Source of the DNA: Mangrovibacterium lignilyticum
GTDB taxonomy: Bacteria > Bacteroidota > Bacteroidia > Bacteroidales > Prolixibacteraceae
Assembly: GCF_010882175.1 (NCBI RefSeq)
Contig: NZ_WKLH01000002.1
Span: 620,001 to 684,000 of the forward strand
Direction: 5' to 3'
DNA length: 64,000 bases
Shown: positions 1 through 7,913 of the stretch, piece by piece
Numbering within the stretch: position 1 is the stretch's first letter
Layout of the letters: each line of letters opens with the position of its first letter
Program-made: the position numbers and the translations under genes
The notes under the pieces: model-generated
The model's database searches: none
What the model was told of the DNA's origin: nothing
Seen by the model: only the letters and a program-made list of their open reading frames with translations

Positions 1-974
1 CAACCAATACAGAGGGACACGGAGTGGGATTAGCGCTGGTCAATGCACTTGTTGAGCTGCAAAAAGGGTCCATTGAGTGTGTCAGCAAAGAATCAGATGG
101 AACGACCTTCAGACTGAGCTTTAAATTCGGAAAATCCCATTTCAAGGAATCTGAGCTCCAAACAGGCGAGCCCAAAACGTTAAGCCATGCAACCATTCCA
201 CCTCCTAACGTCAATTTGAATAACTTGAATCAACCGGGCGAGGAGATCTTAATTGTTGAAGACAACCCGGAACTCATGGACTATTTAATTTCTTTGCTCG
301 GAAGCGTTTATAGAGTAAAGTCTGCATCAAACGGCAAAGAAGCCCTAAAATTAATCGACGAAAATATTCCGGACCTGATCATCACAGACCTTATGATGCC
401 TGTGATGGATGGCATAACGCTTTCGAAAACTCTTAAGACAAAGATGAATACTCGTTTTATTCCGATCATCATTCTCAGTGCCAAGACAGACGAGGACTCC
501 AAAATTGAAGGGTACAAAATTAATGTAGATGACTACATTGAAAAACCTTTCAATCCGAACCTGCTTTTGTCGAAGATACAAAGTGTTCTAAATACGCGGG
601 GAGAAATCAGGAAAAACATTGCACAGTTTAGCGCCAACCAACAGAAAGAGATGAATCAGGGGGACAAACTACTTATGGAAAAGATTTTACTGCTATTGGA
701 GAACAATTTCGCAAACCCGGATTTCAATGCAGACATCCTTGGGAATCTTTTAAACATGAGTCGCGTTACGTTTTATCGAAGAATGAAAAAACTAAATGGC
801 GAAGGTCCCGGAGAGCTTATCCGTAAATATCGGCTCCAAAAAGCGGCTTCTATTCTCCAGGGAGGAAATAAAACAAGTACCGAAGTGAGTTCAGAAGTTG
901 GCTTTCAAAGCATATCTCATTTCCGTAAAAGTTTCAAAGAGCAATACGGGGTAAGCCCCAGCAAATTTAGATAA
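1..974 (+). CDS. Hybrid two-component regulator, C-terminal part (5' end outside window)
   Basis: This is the 3' end of a hybrid two-component system protein of the kind that senses glycan fragments and controls utilization loci in Bacteroidota. The frame is open from base 3, so the gene begins before the window. The first codons encode the end of a histidine-kinase ATPase domain (glycine box EGHGVGLALV). A receiver domain follows, with acidic residues in LIVEDN, a phospho-acceptor Asp in ITDLMMP and the conserved Lys in EKPF. The last ~100 residues form an AraC-type helix-turn-helix (NMSRVTFYRRMKKL, then a second helix pair ending YGVSPSKFR). The periplasmic sensor cannot be seen, so the ligand is unknown. 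It may control the sugar operon downstream or genes left of the window. Confidence 0.93.
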   Translation, partial: TNTEGHGVGLALVNALVELQKGSIECVSKESDGTTFRLSFKFGKSHFKESELQTGEPKTLSHATIPPPNVNLNNLNQPGEEILIVEDNPELMDYLISLLGSVYRVKSASNGKEALKLIDENIPDLIITDLMMPVMDGITLSKTLKTKMNTRFIPIIILSAKTDEDSKIEGYKINVDDYIEKPFNPNLLLSKIQSVLNTRGEIRKNIAQFSANQQKEMNQGDKLLMEKILLLLENNFANPDFNADILGNLLNMSRVTFYRRMKKLNGEGPGELIRKYRLQKAASILQGGNKTSTEVSSEVGFQSISHFRKSFKEQYGVSPSKFR

Positions 975-1325
975 AGACAATCGATATGAAAAAATATAAT
1001 AACTTTCAATACACCCCTTCGGCAGGTACAAAAAGATCAATTAATTAACAATGAACGCCTTGACCATTGTGCTTGCTCCGATTGAAACTCTTTGTACAAA
1101 CAGTCAGTCTCACAAAGACAGCTTGCACAATCCCAACAACTTGCTCTCTTTTCTGATTCCTCACATTTAAAATCGTTCAGTAATTTACCAGATTTATAAT
1201 CTCTCCGGTGACGAAAACGAACGTTATCATCGCGCAACCCGAGTAAACCACCTTTCGATTCAAACCAAAATTACTTCCGTATATTTTCTTATATTTGCGT
1301 TTCAACTTTTAAGTATTATTAAGGT
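975..1325. other. Gene-poor gap between the regulator and ribB
   Basis: About 350 bases with no gene I recognise. A minus-strand frame (1037-1270, first usable start TTG at 1237) would encode a Cys-rich peptide with SCWDCASCLCETDC, but it has no ATG and no recognised family. No hairpin terminator and no FMN riboswitch pattern was found. The right end carries the ribB promoter box. Confidence 0.5.
1290..1297 (+). promoter_or_regulatory. Candidate -7 promoter box of ribB
   Basis: TATATTTG matches the Bacteroidota -7 consensus TAnnTTTG and lies 28 bases before the ribB start codon. No convincing TTTG-like -33 box is present at the right spacing, so this is a partial match. Confidence 0.4.
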
Positions 1326-1955
1326 ATGACAGAGGCGGAATGCTTAGCTATTGAAGAAGCTATTGCTGACATTAGAGATGGAAAGCTGATTATTGTTACC
1401 GATGATGAAAATCGCGAAAATGAGGGTGATTTTATTGCTGCTGCAGAATTGACGAGTCCTGAAATTGTGAATTTCATGGCCACACATGGCCGAGGATTGA
1501 TCTGTGCAGCTCTTACCGGGGAGCGATGTAAAGAACTGAATCTTAATCGCATGGTAGAAGACAACACATCGCCCAACACCACCAACTTTACCGTATCCAT
1601 CGACTTGATCGGTCATGGATGTACAACTGGAATCTCGGCCAGCGATCGCTCGAAAACATTCAAAGCATTAACCGACCCGAATACAAAGCCTAAGGAACTT
1701 GGTCGACCTGGGCATATTTTCCCAATTATTGCACATCCCGGTGGTTTGCGCGCCCGACAGGGACACACCGAAGCAGCCGTATTAATACCGCGTCTGGCAG
1801 GCCTAAAACCTGCGGGCAGTTTGGTGGAAATCATGAAAGAGGACGGTACTATGGCTCGTTACGCCGACCTTTGTTTACTGGCTGAAAAAATGAACATCAA
1901 ACTAATAACAATCAAACAACTACTTGAGTATATGGACGAAAAATCCATCGACTAA
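1326..1955 (+). CDS. ribB: 3,4-dihydroxy-2-butanone-4-phosphate synthase
   Basis: RibB converts D-ribulose 5-phosphate to formate and 3,4-dihydroxy-2-butanone 4-phosphate for riboflavin synthesis in the cytoplasm. The 209-residue length fits the stand-alone synthase. The acidic active-site loop (DDENRENEGDF), the HGRGL segment, the GCTTGISASDR stretch and the C-terminal block with RPGHIFP and GHTEAA are all present. There is no GTP cyclohydrolase II (RibA) domain, whereas many Bacteroidota carry a RibBA fusion, so this may be a second copy. It ends 13 bases before the DeoR-family gene and may be co-transcribed with it. Its substrate, ribulose 5-phosphate, links it loosely to the sugar operon downstream; whether that link is functional is unknown. 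Confidence 0.93.
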   Translation: MTEAECLAIEEAIADIRDGKLIIVTDDENRENEGDFIAAAELTSPEIVNFMATHGRGLICAALTGERCKELNLNRMVEDNTSPNTTNFTVSIDLIGHGCTTGISASDRSKTFKALTDPNTKPKELGRPGHIFPIIAHPGGLRARQGHTEAAVLIPRLAGLKPAGSLVEIMKEDGTMARYADLCLLAEKMNIKLITIKQLLEYMDEKSID

Positions 1956-1968
1956 AAACCAAATAACA

Positions 1969-2736
1969 ATGGCAATGCTCCCCAATCAACGTCGTGAAAA
2001 AATATTGGAAATGATCCGCGAAGACGGTCATGCAAAAGTTCTGCAACTCAGTAAAATCTTCAAAGTAACTGAAGTAACCATCCGGCAGGATCTTGAAAAA
2101 TTGGAAAAAGACGGCTTTATTGAACGCGAACACGGTGGAGCTTACCTCAAGAATATTGGCATTAGCGTCAAAAACATCTCGCTGCAGAACCAGGAGCACC
2201 TCCACGAAAAAGCAGCCATTGCTAAAAAAGCTCTCGACTACATCAATGATGGAGATACCATTATTCTCGATTCCGGCTCAACGACAACCGAAATTGCAAA
2301 ATTGATTAACGGCTACAAAAACCTCACAGTAATCACAAACTCCTTGAATATTGCACTGATTCTTGGTGCCGACCCGGAAATCAATTTGGTTTTAACCGGA
2401 GGTGAATTTAAAGCACCCACTCTTTCGCTGACCGGGCAAAAAGCTGCCGACTTTTTTAACGATTTACATGTCGACAAACTATTTCTGGCAACAGCTGGCA
2501 TCACCCTTAAATCGGGGCTAACCTATCCTAGTATTAGCGACATTTGCGTTAAACGAAGCATGATTGAATCTGCAAACCTAGTATACTTGGTTGCCGACTC
2601 CAGCAAAATAGGAAAAAGCTCATTTGCCAGCTTGGGCGCACTTTCACTCATTGACGTTTTGATTACCGATTCGAAAATCAAAAAGGATGACATGAAGCTT
2701 TTCGAGGAAAATGATGTGAAACTGATCCTTTCTTAA
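1969..2736 (+). CDS. DeoR-family transcriptional regulator
   Basis: A DeoR/GlpR-type repressor that binds DNA and senses a phosphorylated sugar. I place the start at the ATG at 1969 (MAMLPNQRREKIL); the in-frame extension to 1924 would overlap ribB and lacks family similarity. Residues ~1-60 form the DeoR winged helix (QRREKILEMI, VTEVTIRQDLEKLEKDGFIEREHGGA). The rest is the sugar-phosphate-sensing domain, with ILDSGSTT, VITNSL and LTGG segments typical of the ISOCOT fold. It lies directly upstream of the kinase-isomerase-transketolase operon, whose promoter region carries TTTTCG-type direct repeats. It is therefore the obvious regulator of that operon, responding to a ketose phosphate made by it (inference). 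Confidence 0.93.
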   Translation: MAMLPNQRREKILEMIREDGHAKVLQLSKIFKVTEVTIRQDLEKLEKDGFIEREHGGAYLKNIGISVKNISLQNQEHLHEKAAIAKKALDYINDGDTIILDSGSTTTEIAKLINGYKNLTVITNSLNIALILGADPEINLVLTGGEFKAPTLSLTGQKAADFFNDLHVDKLFLATAGITLKSGLTYPSISDICVKRSMIESANLVYLVADSSKIGKSSFASLGALSLIDVLITDSKIKKDDMKLFEENDVKLILS

Positions 2737-2832
2737 ATAAACAATTATCCAACTACTTAAATTCCTGTTTCTCGCCTAATCTTAATTGAATAATTTCAAA
2801 TACGAATTATAAGCACAAATCCAAAGACTTTC

Positions 2833-2869
2833 TTTTGTTTTCGTTTATTTTCTTTTATTTTTGTTTTCG
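2833..2869 (+). promoter_or_regulatory. Promoter and candidate DeoR operator of the sugar operon
   Basis: A -33 box TTTG (2834-2837) and a -7 box TATTTTTG (2856-2863) are separated by 18 bases, a very good match to the Bacteroidota promoter pattern TTTG-N19-TAnnTTTG. The same stretch contains an exact 11-base direct repeat, TTTTGTTTTCG, at 2833-2843 and 2859-2869, with TTTATTTTC-like copies between. T-rich repeats containing TTTCG are typical DeoR-family operators. The overlap of repeats with both promoter boxes predicts repression by the regulator encoded just upstream. Confidence 0.7.
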
Positions 2870-2901
2870 AAAATCTAACAAAACTGAAATAAACGCAAAA
2901 A

Positions 2902-4401
2902 ATGAGTATGCAAGGAGTCTACATTCTGGCCATCGATCAAAGTACTTCCGGAACAAAAGCCATTCTTTTTGATCGTTCAGGAAAGCTGATTAACCGCAAA
3001 ACTATAAGCCACGAACAGTATTACCCTCAACCAGGATTCGTAGAACACGATCCGATTGAGATCTACAACAATACTTGCACTGCCATTCACCAGGTGATAG
3101 CCGAAAAAAAAGTAAGCGAAGCTCAAATTACCGGATTATCAATTACCAACCAGCGCGAAACGGCCCTGATTTGGAACAAGAACACCGGAGAGCCAGTAGC
3201 CAATGCCGCTGTTTGGCAATGCCAACGCGGTGCAGAAATGTGCAAGCAGTTGAAAGCCGATGGACTGGAAGCAAAGATCCGCTCAAAAACAGGTTTGGTA
3301 ATTGATCCCTATTTTTCGGCCAGTAAACTAAGCTGGATCATGAACAACACTGCTGGCTTAAAAGAACTGGCTCAGCAAGGCGAGCTGCTATTGGGAACAA
3401 TGGACAGCTGGTTGCTTTGGAAACTAACCAACGGCAAAGTTCACGCTACCGACCACAGCAACGCCTGTCGCACCATGCTATTCAATATTCACACCCTGGA
3501 CTGGGATGACGAATTAATTGAACTGTTTGGCCTGAATCGCAATATGTTCCCCGAGGTCCGTTTCAGTGACGAAATCTACGGATACACAACCATTTCGAAT
3601 CTTTTTAAAAAAGCCAAACCAATTGCCGGACTAATTGGCGACTCGCACGCCGCTTTATTCGGACAGAATTGCTTTCAATCGGGAATGGCCAAAGCAACCT
3701 ATGGCACCGGATCGTCCATCATGATGAATGTTGGACTCGAATGCCTCGATGCACCTGAAGGCCTGGTAAGCTCGATTGGCTATAGCTGTGAAAAAAAAGT
3801 GTACTATGTGTATGAAGGAAATATTCATTGCACCGGTGACACACTTAACTGGTTAAAAAACGATGTCGGCCTGATTCAGGACGCTTCCGAAACGGAATCA
3901 TTAGCAACATCTGTTCCCAATAATAACAACGTTTACCTGGTTCCTGCATTTGTTGGGCTTGGAGCTCCTTACTGGGACAACCAGGCAAGAGCATGCCTTT
4001 CGGGGATGGGACGCAACACTACCAAGGCACATATCGTTCGTGCCGCCTTGGAAAGTATAGCCTTCCAGGTGAACGACCTAATAAGCCTGATGGCTAAAAA
4101 AGGAGGAATTCAACTCAAAGAACTTCGGGTCGACGGAGGCCCAACACGCAATAAATTCCTGATGCAGTTCCAATCTGATTTATTAGGGCAACAAGTAGCT
4201 CCCTCAAAAATCGAAGAAGCATCAGCACTGGGCTCAGCTTATATGGCCGGTCTGGCTTTTGGTTTCTGGAAAGATCAAAAAGAACTCGAAAACCTTCGCG
4301 ACGAAAGTCAAACCTTCAATACAACAATGAATAAAGATGAAGTTAGCGCTTTAGTGAAAGGCTGGGAAACAGCAGTGAAAAGAGCCCGACTAACTGAATA
4401 G
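2902..4401 (+). CDS. FGGY-family carbohydrate kinase (glycerol-kinase-like)
   Basis: A 499-residue ATP-dependent kinase of the FGGY family, closest in appearance to glycerol kinase. The N-terminal ATP-domain motif AIDQSTSGTKA, the substrate motif NQRET (residues ~83-87), Tyr137 in PYFSASK, the catalytic Asp247 in GDSHAALFGQ and the phosphate loop ATYGTGSS are visible. Two positions differ from true glycerol kinase. WQDRR is WQCQR here, and the Gln after the catalytic Asp (GDQQ) is Ser (GDSH). With an isomerase and a transketolase downstream, the substrate is more likely a ketose (apulose, ribulose or xylulose) than glycerol. First gene of the operon behind the promoter at 2833-2869. The family is certain; the substrate is inferred. 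Confidence 0.85.
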   Translation: MSMQGVYILAIDQSTSGTKAILFDRSGKLINRKTISHEQYYPQPGFVEHDPIEIYNNTCTAIHQVIAEKKVSEAQITGLSITNQRETALIWNKNTGEPVANAAVWQCQRGAEMCKQLKADGLEAKIRSKTGLVIDPYFSASKLSWIMNNTAGLKELAQQGELLLGTMDSWLLWKLTNGKVHATDHSNACRTMLFNIHTLDWDDELIELFGLNRNMFPEVRFSDEIYGYTTISNLFKKAKPIAGLIGDSHAALFGQNCFQSGMAKATYGTGSSIMMNVGLECLDAPEGLVSSIGYSCEKKVYYVYEGNIHCTGDTLNWLKNDVGLIQDASETESLATSVPNNNNVYLVPAFVGLGAPYWDNQARACLSGMGRNTTKAHIVRAALESIAFQVNDLISLMAKKGGIQLKELRVDGGPTRNKFLMQFQSDLLGQQVAPSKIEEASALGSAYMAGLAFGFWKDQKELENLRDESQTFNTTMNKDEVSALVKGWETAVKRARLTE

Positions 4402-4435
4402 ACAATTGCAATTATAAAATCAAACAAAATAAATC

Positions 4436-5848
4436 ATGGAAAAGAAACACACCTTTGGCGTAATTATCGCGACAAGAAATATTTTCAACTCGCAATTGGC
4501 AGTTAATGCCCGCGCAAAAGTATTAGCAAAATTAAATAGCATGGGTTACGACCATGTGATTCTCGCGGAGTCGGAAACACCAACCGGAAATATTGAAGGA
4601 TACACCGATGCTGTTAAGTGCGCAAAGCTGTTCAAGGAAAACAGCGATAAAATTGACGGGATCCTGGTTGTTTTGCCAAACTTTGGCGACGAACTCGGCG
4701 TTGTGAATTCCATTAAAATGTCCGGTCTTACCGTACCAGTATTGGTTGTAGCCTGCGACGACGACAACGACAAAGTTGATGTGAAAAGCCGCCGGGATGC
4801 TTTCTGCGGAAAGCTTTCTGTTTGCAATAACTTCTACCAGTACGGAATTAAATTCACCGATACCATTTATCACACTTATAACTTAGACAGTGCTGAATTC
4901 ACCAAAGACCTGCTGAAATTCGCCGGCATTTGCCGCGTGGTCAAAGGCCTGAACGGTCTTCGTGTTGGAGCAATCGGAACCCGCCCTATCGGATTCCAAA
5001 CCATGCGCTACAGTGAGAAGCTGCTTCAAAAATACGGCATCACAATCGTTCCTGTTGATATGTCGGAAATTATTGCCGCGGCTGAAAAAATCGACGAAAA
5101 CGATCCGGCTGTTGTAGCCAAAGTAAAAGCCATTCAGGCTTACGGAAGCTGCGCCATCACCGCGCAAAAGAAAATCGCAAAACAGGCCCGTTTCGGTTTG
5201 GCTGTTGAAAACTGGATCAACGATAACGACATTGACATCTCTGCCCTGCAATGCTGGGAATCAATCGAGAAGAACTACGGTTGTGCCGCTTGCGTCACCA
5301 TGAGTATGATGGGTGAAAAACTGATGCCATCGGCCTGCGAAGTTGATGTTGCAGGAACCATCTCCATGTACGCGCTGGCTTTGGCCGCCGAAACACCATC
5401 AGCAATTCTGGACTGGAACAACAACTTTGCTGAAGACCGCAACAAAGTGGTCTGCACACACTGCAGTAACTACCCCAAATCATTCTTCCAAAACGACATC
5501 GAAATTGGCAGTCTGGATGTGCTGGGAACAGTTTTGGGTAGCGAAGATACTTTCGGAGCAGTCAAAGGAAAAGTTGCTGCCGGCAACATGACTTACTTCC
5601 GGATCTCAACAGACGATGTAAAAGGTACAATCAAAACATATTTGGGCGAAGGCACAATGACCGACGATCCTTACGGAATGGATGGCGGTATTGCCGTTTG
5701 TGAAATCCCGAACCTGCAAAACCTAATGAAGTACATGTGTAAAAACGGATTTGAACACCACGTTGCCATGGTTCGCGGACATGTATCTGAAATTCTGGAA
5801 GAAGCCATTGGCAACTATCTCGGATGGGATTTATACACCCACGAATAA
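4436..5848 (+). CDS. L-fucose/L-arabinose-isomerase-like sugar isomerase
   Basis: A 470-residue cytoplasmic protein of the FucI/AraA superfamily, which interconverts aldoses and ketoses using a divalent metal. Features consistent with the fold are the N-terminal Rossmann-like segment (FGVIIATRNIF), the central stretch ALQCWESIEKNYG with a candidate metal Glu, a CEVDVAG segment with a further acidic pair, and a late His (HHVAMVRGH). It follows the kinase by 34 bases and precedes the transketolase N-subunit by 20. It is not a canonical FucI (about 590 residues) or AraA (about 500), so the sugar cannot be read from sequence. Possible substrates are D-apiose, D-arabinose or L-fucose-like sugars. 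No aldolase or 4-epimerase gene is present, which argues against standard fucose and arabinose routes. Confidence 0.75.
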   Translation: MEKKHTFGVIIATRNIFNSQLAVNARAKVLAKLNSMGYDHVILAESETPTGNIEGYTDAVKCAKLFKENSDKIDGILVVLPNFGDELGVVNSIKMSGLTVPVLVVACDDDNDKVDVKSRRDAFCGKLSVCNNFYQYGIKFTDTIYHTYNLDSAEFTKDLLKFAGICRVVKGLNGLRVGAIGTRPIGFQTMRYSEKLLQKYGITIVPVDMSEIIAAAEKIDENDPAVVAKVKAIQAYGSCAITAQKKIAKQARFGLAVENWINDNDIDISALQCWESIEKNYGCAACVTMSMMGEKLMPSACEVDVAGTISMYALALAAETPSAILDWNNNFAEDRNKVVCTHCSNYPKSFFQNDIEIGSLDVLGTVLGSEDTFGAVKGKVAAGNMTYFRISTDDVKGTIKTYLGEGTMTDDPYGMDGGIAVCEIPNLQNLMKYMCKNGFEHHVAMVRGHVSEILEEAIGNYLGWDLYTHE

Positions 5849-5868
5849 CATCTAAAGTAGAAAATTGA

Positions 5869-6729
5869 ATGAAAAGATTTAGTGACATTGAATTGATGCT
5901 GAAATCGGTTCACTACCGCAAAGCATTACTCAAATACATCAAAATAGCTAAAGCCGGACATACGGGTGGAAGCCTCTCCAGTACAGATATTCTAAACGTT
6001 TTGTACAATGACGTATTGAACGTGTCGCCTGAAAATTTTGGGGATCCGAATCGTGATCGCTATGTGCAAAGTAAAGGACACTCCGTCGAGTCGCTTTATG
6101 TGGTGCTGGCCGATAAAGGGTTCTATCCTGAGAGTGATTTGGAAACGCTCTGTCGGTTCAAGTCGAAATATGTTGGTCATCCAACCCGGAAAGTGAATGG
6201 CATCGAGTTCAACACCGGTGGACTAGGCCATGGACTACCCATCAGCGCCGGCATTGCACTTGCCGGCAAAAAAGACAAGGCGCCCTACAAGGTGTTCACA
6301 CTGCTCGGCGACGGCGAGTTGGCCGAAGGATCGAACTGGGAAGGCGCCATGATGGCAGCCCACTACAAGCTGGATAACCTGACCGCTATTCTGGACCACA
6401 ACAGCTTACAGATCACCGGCCGCAACAGAGATGTTTGTTCTCCTTACCCAATCGACAAAAAGTTTGAAGCTTTTGGCTGGAAGGTTGTGATTGTTGACGG
6501 AAACAACATTCCGGAGCTTCGCAAAGTATTGAATGCGACTCCGGCTGAAGAGGGAAAGCCAACATTGGTCATTGCAAACACGGTAAAAGGCAAAGGCGTT
6601 AGCTATATGGAAGACGTAAAAAAATGGCACCACGGTGTACCTTCTGATGAAGAATACAAACAAGCCATCGCCGAACTGGATTCCCAGGAAGCTGAATTGA
6701 AAAAACAACTTGAAACTGTTAACTCATAA
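5869..6729 (+). CDS. Transketolase, N-terminal (pyrophosphate-binding) subunit
   Basis: The first half of a split transketolase, 286 residues. It carries the thiamine-diphosphate signature GDGELAEG followed by a downstream Asn (LDHNS), plus the family motifs KAGHTGGSLS, SKGHSVESLY and TGGLGHGLP. It acts as a heteromer with the next gene, moving a two-carbon ketol unit between sugar phosphates. Split transketolases occur as accessory enzymes in catabolic operons, including the apulose-4-phosphate transketolase pair, in addition to housekeeping full-length forms. The operon position after a kinase and isomerase indicates a dedicated catabolic role (inference). Confidence 0.92.
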   Translation: MKRFSDIELMLKSVHYRKALLKYIKIAKAGHTGGSLSSTDILNVLYNDVLNVSPENFGDPNRDRYVQSKGHSVESLYVVLADKGFYPESDLETLCRFKSKYVGHPTRKVNGIEFNTGGLGHGLPISAGIALAGKKDKAPYKVFTLLGDGELAEGSNWEGAMMAAHYKLDNLTAILDHNSLQITGRNRDVCSPYPIDKKFEAFGWKVVIVDGNNIPELRKVLNATPAEEGKPTLVIANTVKGKGVSYMEDVKKWHHGVPSDEEYKQAIAELDSQEAELKKQLETVNS

Positions 6730-6739
6730 ACTGAAAATA

Positions 6740-7690
6740 ATGAGCTTAAAAGCATTAGAATTAGGGAAAGCAAACCTCGAGGAATTTTCAGCAACAATGA
6801 TTGAGTTAGCAGAAAAGGACTCTAAAATACTGGCGGTTACCAGCGACTCTCGAGGATCAGGAAAACTGGTGTCTTATGCCGAAAAACTGCCCGAACAAAT
6901 TGTTGAAGTTGGTATTGCCGAGCAAAACCTCGTTGGCGTGGCAGCAGGCCTTGCGTCGACCGGCAAAAGCGTATTTGCGGTTTCGCCGGCTTGTTTTCTG
7001 GCGACCCGCTCACTCGAGCAAATCAAAAACGATGTAGCCTATTCGAACTACCCGGTTAGCCTGATTGGCATTAGCGCCGGAGTTAGCTACGGAGCTCTTG
7101 GTACAACTCATCACTCGCTTCACGATATTGCCGCCCTTCGTGCAATGCACAACATGCAGATTGTGATACCTGCCGACAACTTCGAAACACGGGAGGTCAT
7201 TACTTACGCCGCTCAATCAGAAAAGCCAATCTTCATTAAGTTTGGGAAGAAGAATATGCCCCACCTGCCGCGCGTGAATAAAAAATTCGAGATCGGCAAG
7301 GCATCGGTGATTTGCGAAGGCTCCGATGTGGCTTTCATTGCTTGTGGCGAAACGGTAGCTCCGGCCTACGAAGCAGCCCGCTTGCTCGAAGAGAAAGGCA
7401 TTTCAGCAGAGGTGGTGAGCATGCACACCATCAGTCCACTGGACGAGGCTGCGATTTTAAAATTGGCCTCGAAATGCAAAGCGATTATTACGGTCGAAGA
7501 ACACAGCGTGCATGGTGGCCTGGGTGAAGCCTGCGCTGCAGTGCTGCTTCAAAATCAAGCCATCGTACCGTTCAAGATTGTCGGCATACCCGACGAAGAT
7601 ACCGTTCCCGGCTCTCAGGGGGAAATCTTCGACTATTACGGAATTTCGGGCGAAGGATTGACTAAGACAGCATTGAATCTGTTGAAGTAA
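6740..7690 (+). CDS. Transketolase, C-terminal (pyrimidine-binding) subunit
   Basis: The second half of the split transketolase, 316 residues from the ATG at 6740. The longer frame to 6710 would overlap the N-subunit and was not used. It has the pyrimidine-binding domain with the cofactor-activating Glu in VGIAEQNLVG, then a C-terminal domain with the VVSMHTISPLD and ITVEEHSVHGGLG motifs. It begins 10 bases after its partner, consistent with coupled translation. It ends the operon; a hairpin follows at 7757-7799. Confidence 0.92.
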   Translation: MSLKALELGKANLEEFSATMIELAEKDSKILAVTSDSRGSGKLVSYAEKLPEQIVEVGIAEQNLVGVAAGLASTGKSVFAVSPACFLATRSLEQIKNDVAYSNYPVSLIGISAGVSYGALGTTHHSLHDIAALRAMHNMQIVIPADNFETREVITYAAQSEKPIFIKFGKKNMPHLPRVNKKFEIGKASVICEGSDVAFIACGETVAPAYEAARLLEEKGISAEVVSMHTISPLDEAAILKLASKCKAIITVEEHSVHGGLGEACAAVLLQNQAIVPFKIVGIPDEDTVPGSQGEIFDYYGISGEGLTKTALNLLK

Positions 7691-7756
7691 ATCGCCCGTA
7701 ATAGATAGAAATAAAATCGCCTTTTCAAACCTAATTCGAATTTAAAACCAAAGAAC

Positions 7757-7799
7757 TGCCGGTTTTGCTTTGCCTGCCTGGTAAGATGCAAAACCGGCA
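7757..7799 (+). terminator. Hairpin terminator of the kinase-isomerase-transketolase operon
   Basis: A perfect 12-base inverted repeat, TGCCGGTTTTGC (7757-7768) and GCAAAACCGGCA (7788-7799), with a 19-base loop. It is followed by a pyrimidine run (TTCTCTCTCT) rather than a clean T tract, so termination may be imperfect. Confidence 0.65.
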
Positions 7800-7913
7800 T
7801 TCTCTCTCTACACCTTACCCAAAAGAGTAATTTTATCGTTCATATCCGACTATTATGCAACGAATACCAAGCGAACAAATTTTGAAATAACTTTTCATCA
7901 AACTAACCAAACC

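Noticed and set aside
975-1325. FMN riboswitch upstream of ribB
   Set aside because: No conserved FMN-element segments or supporting stems could be seen in this gap.
2902-4401. Plain glycerol kinase (glpK)
   Set aside because: No glycerol facilitator or glycerol-phosphate dehydrogenase is nearby, and two pocket motifs differ; called FGGY kinase without a symbol.
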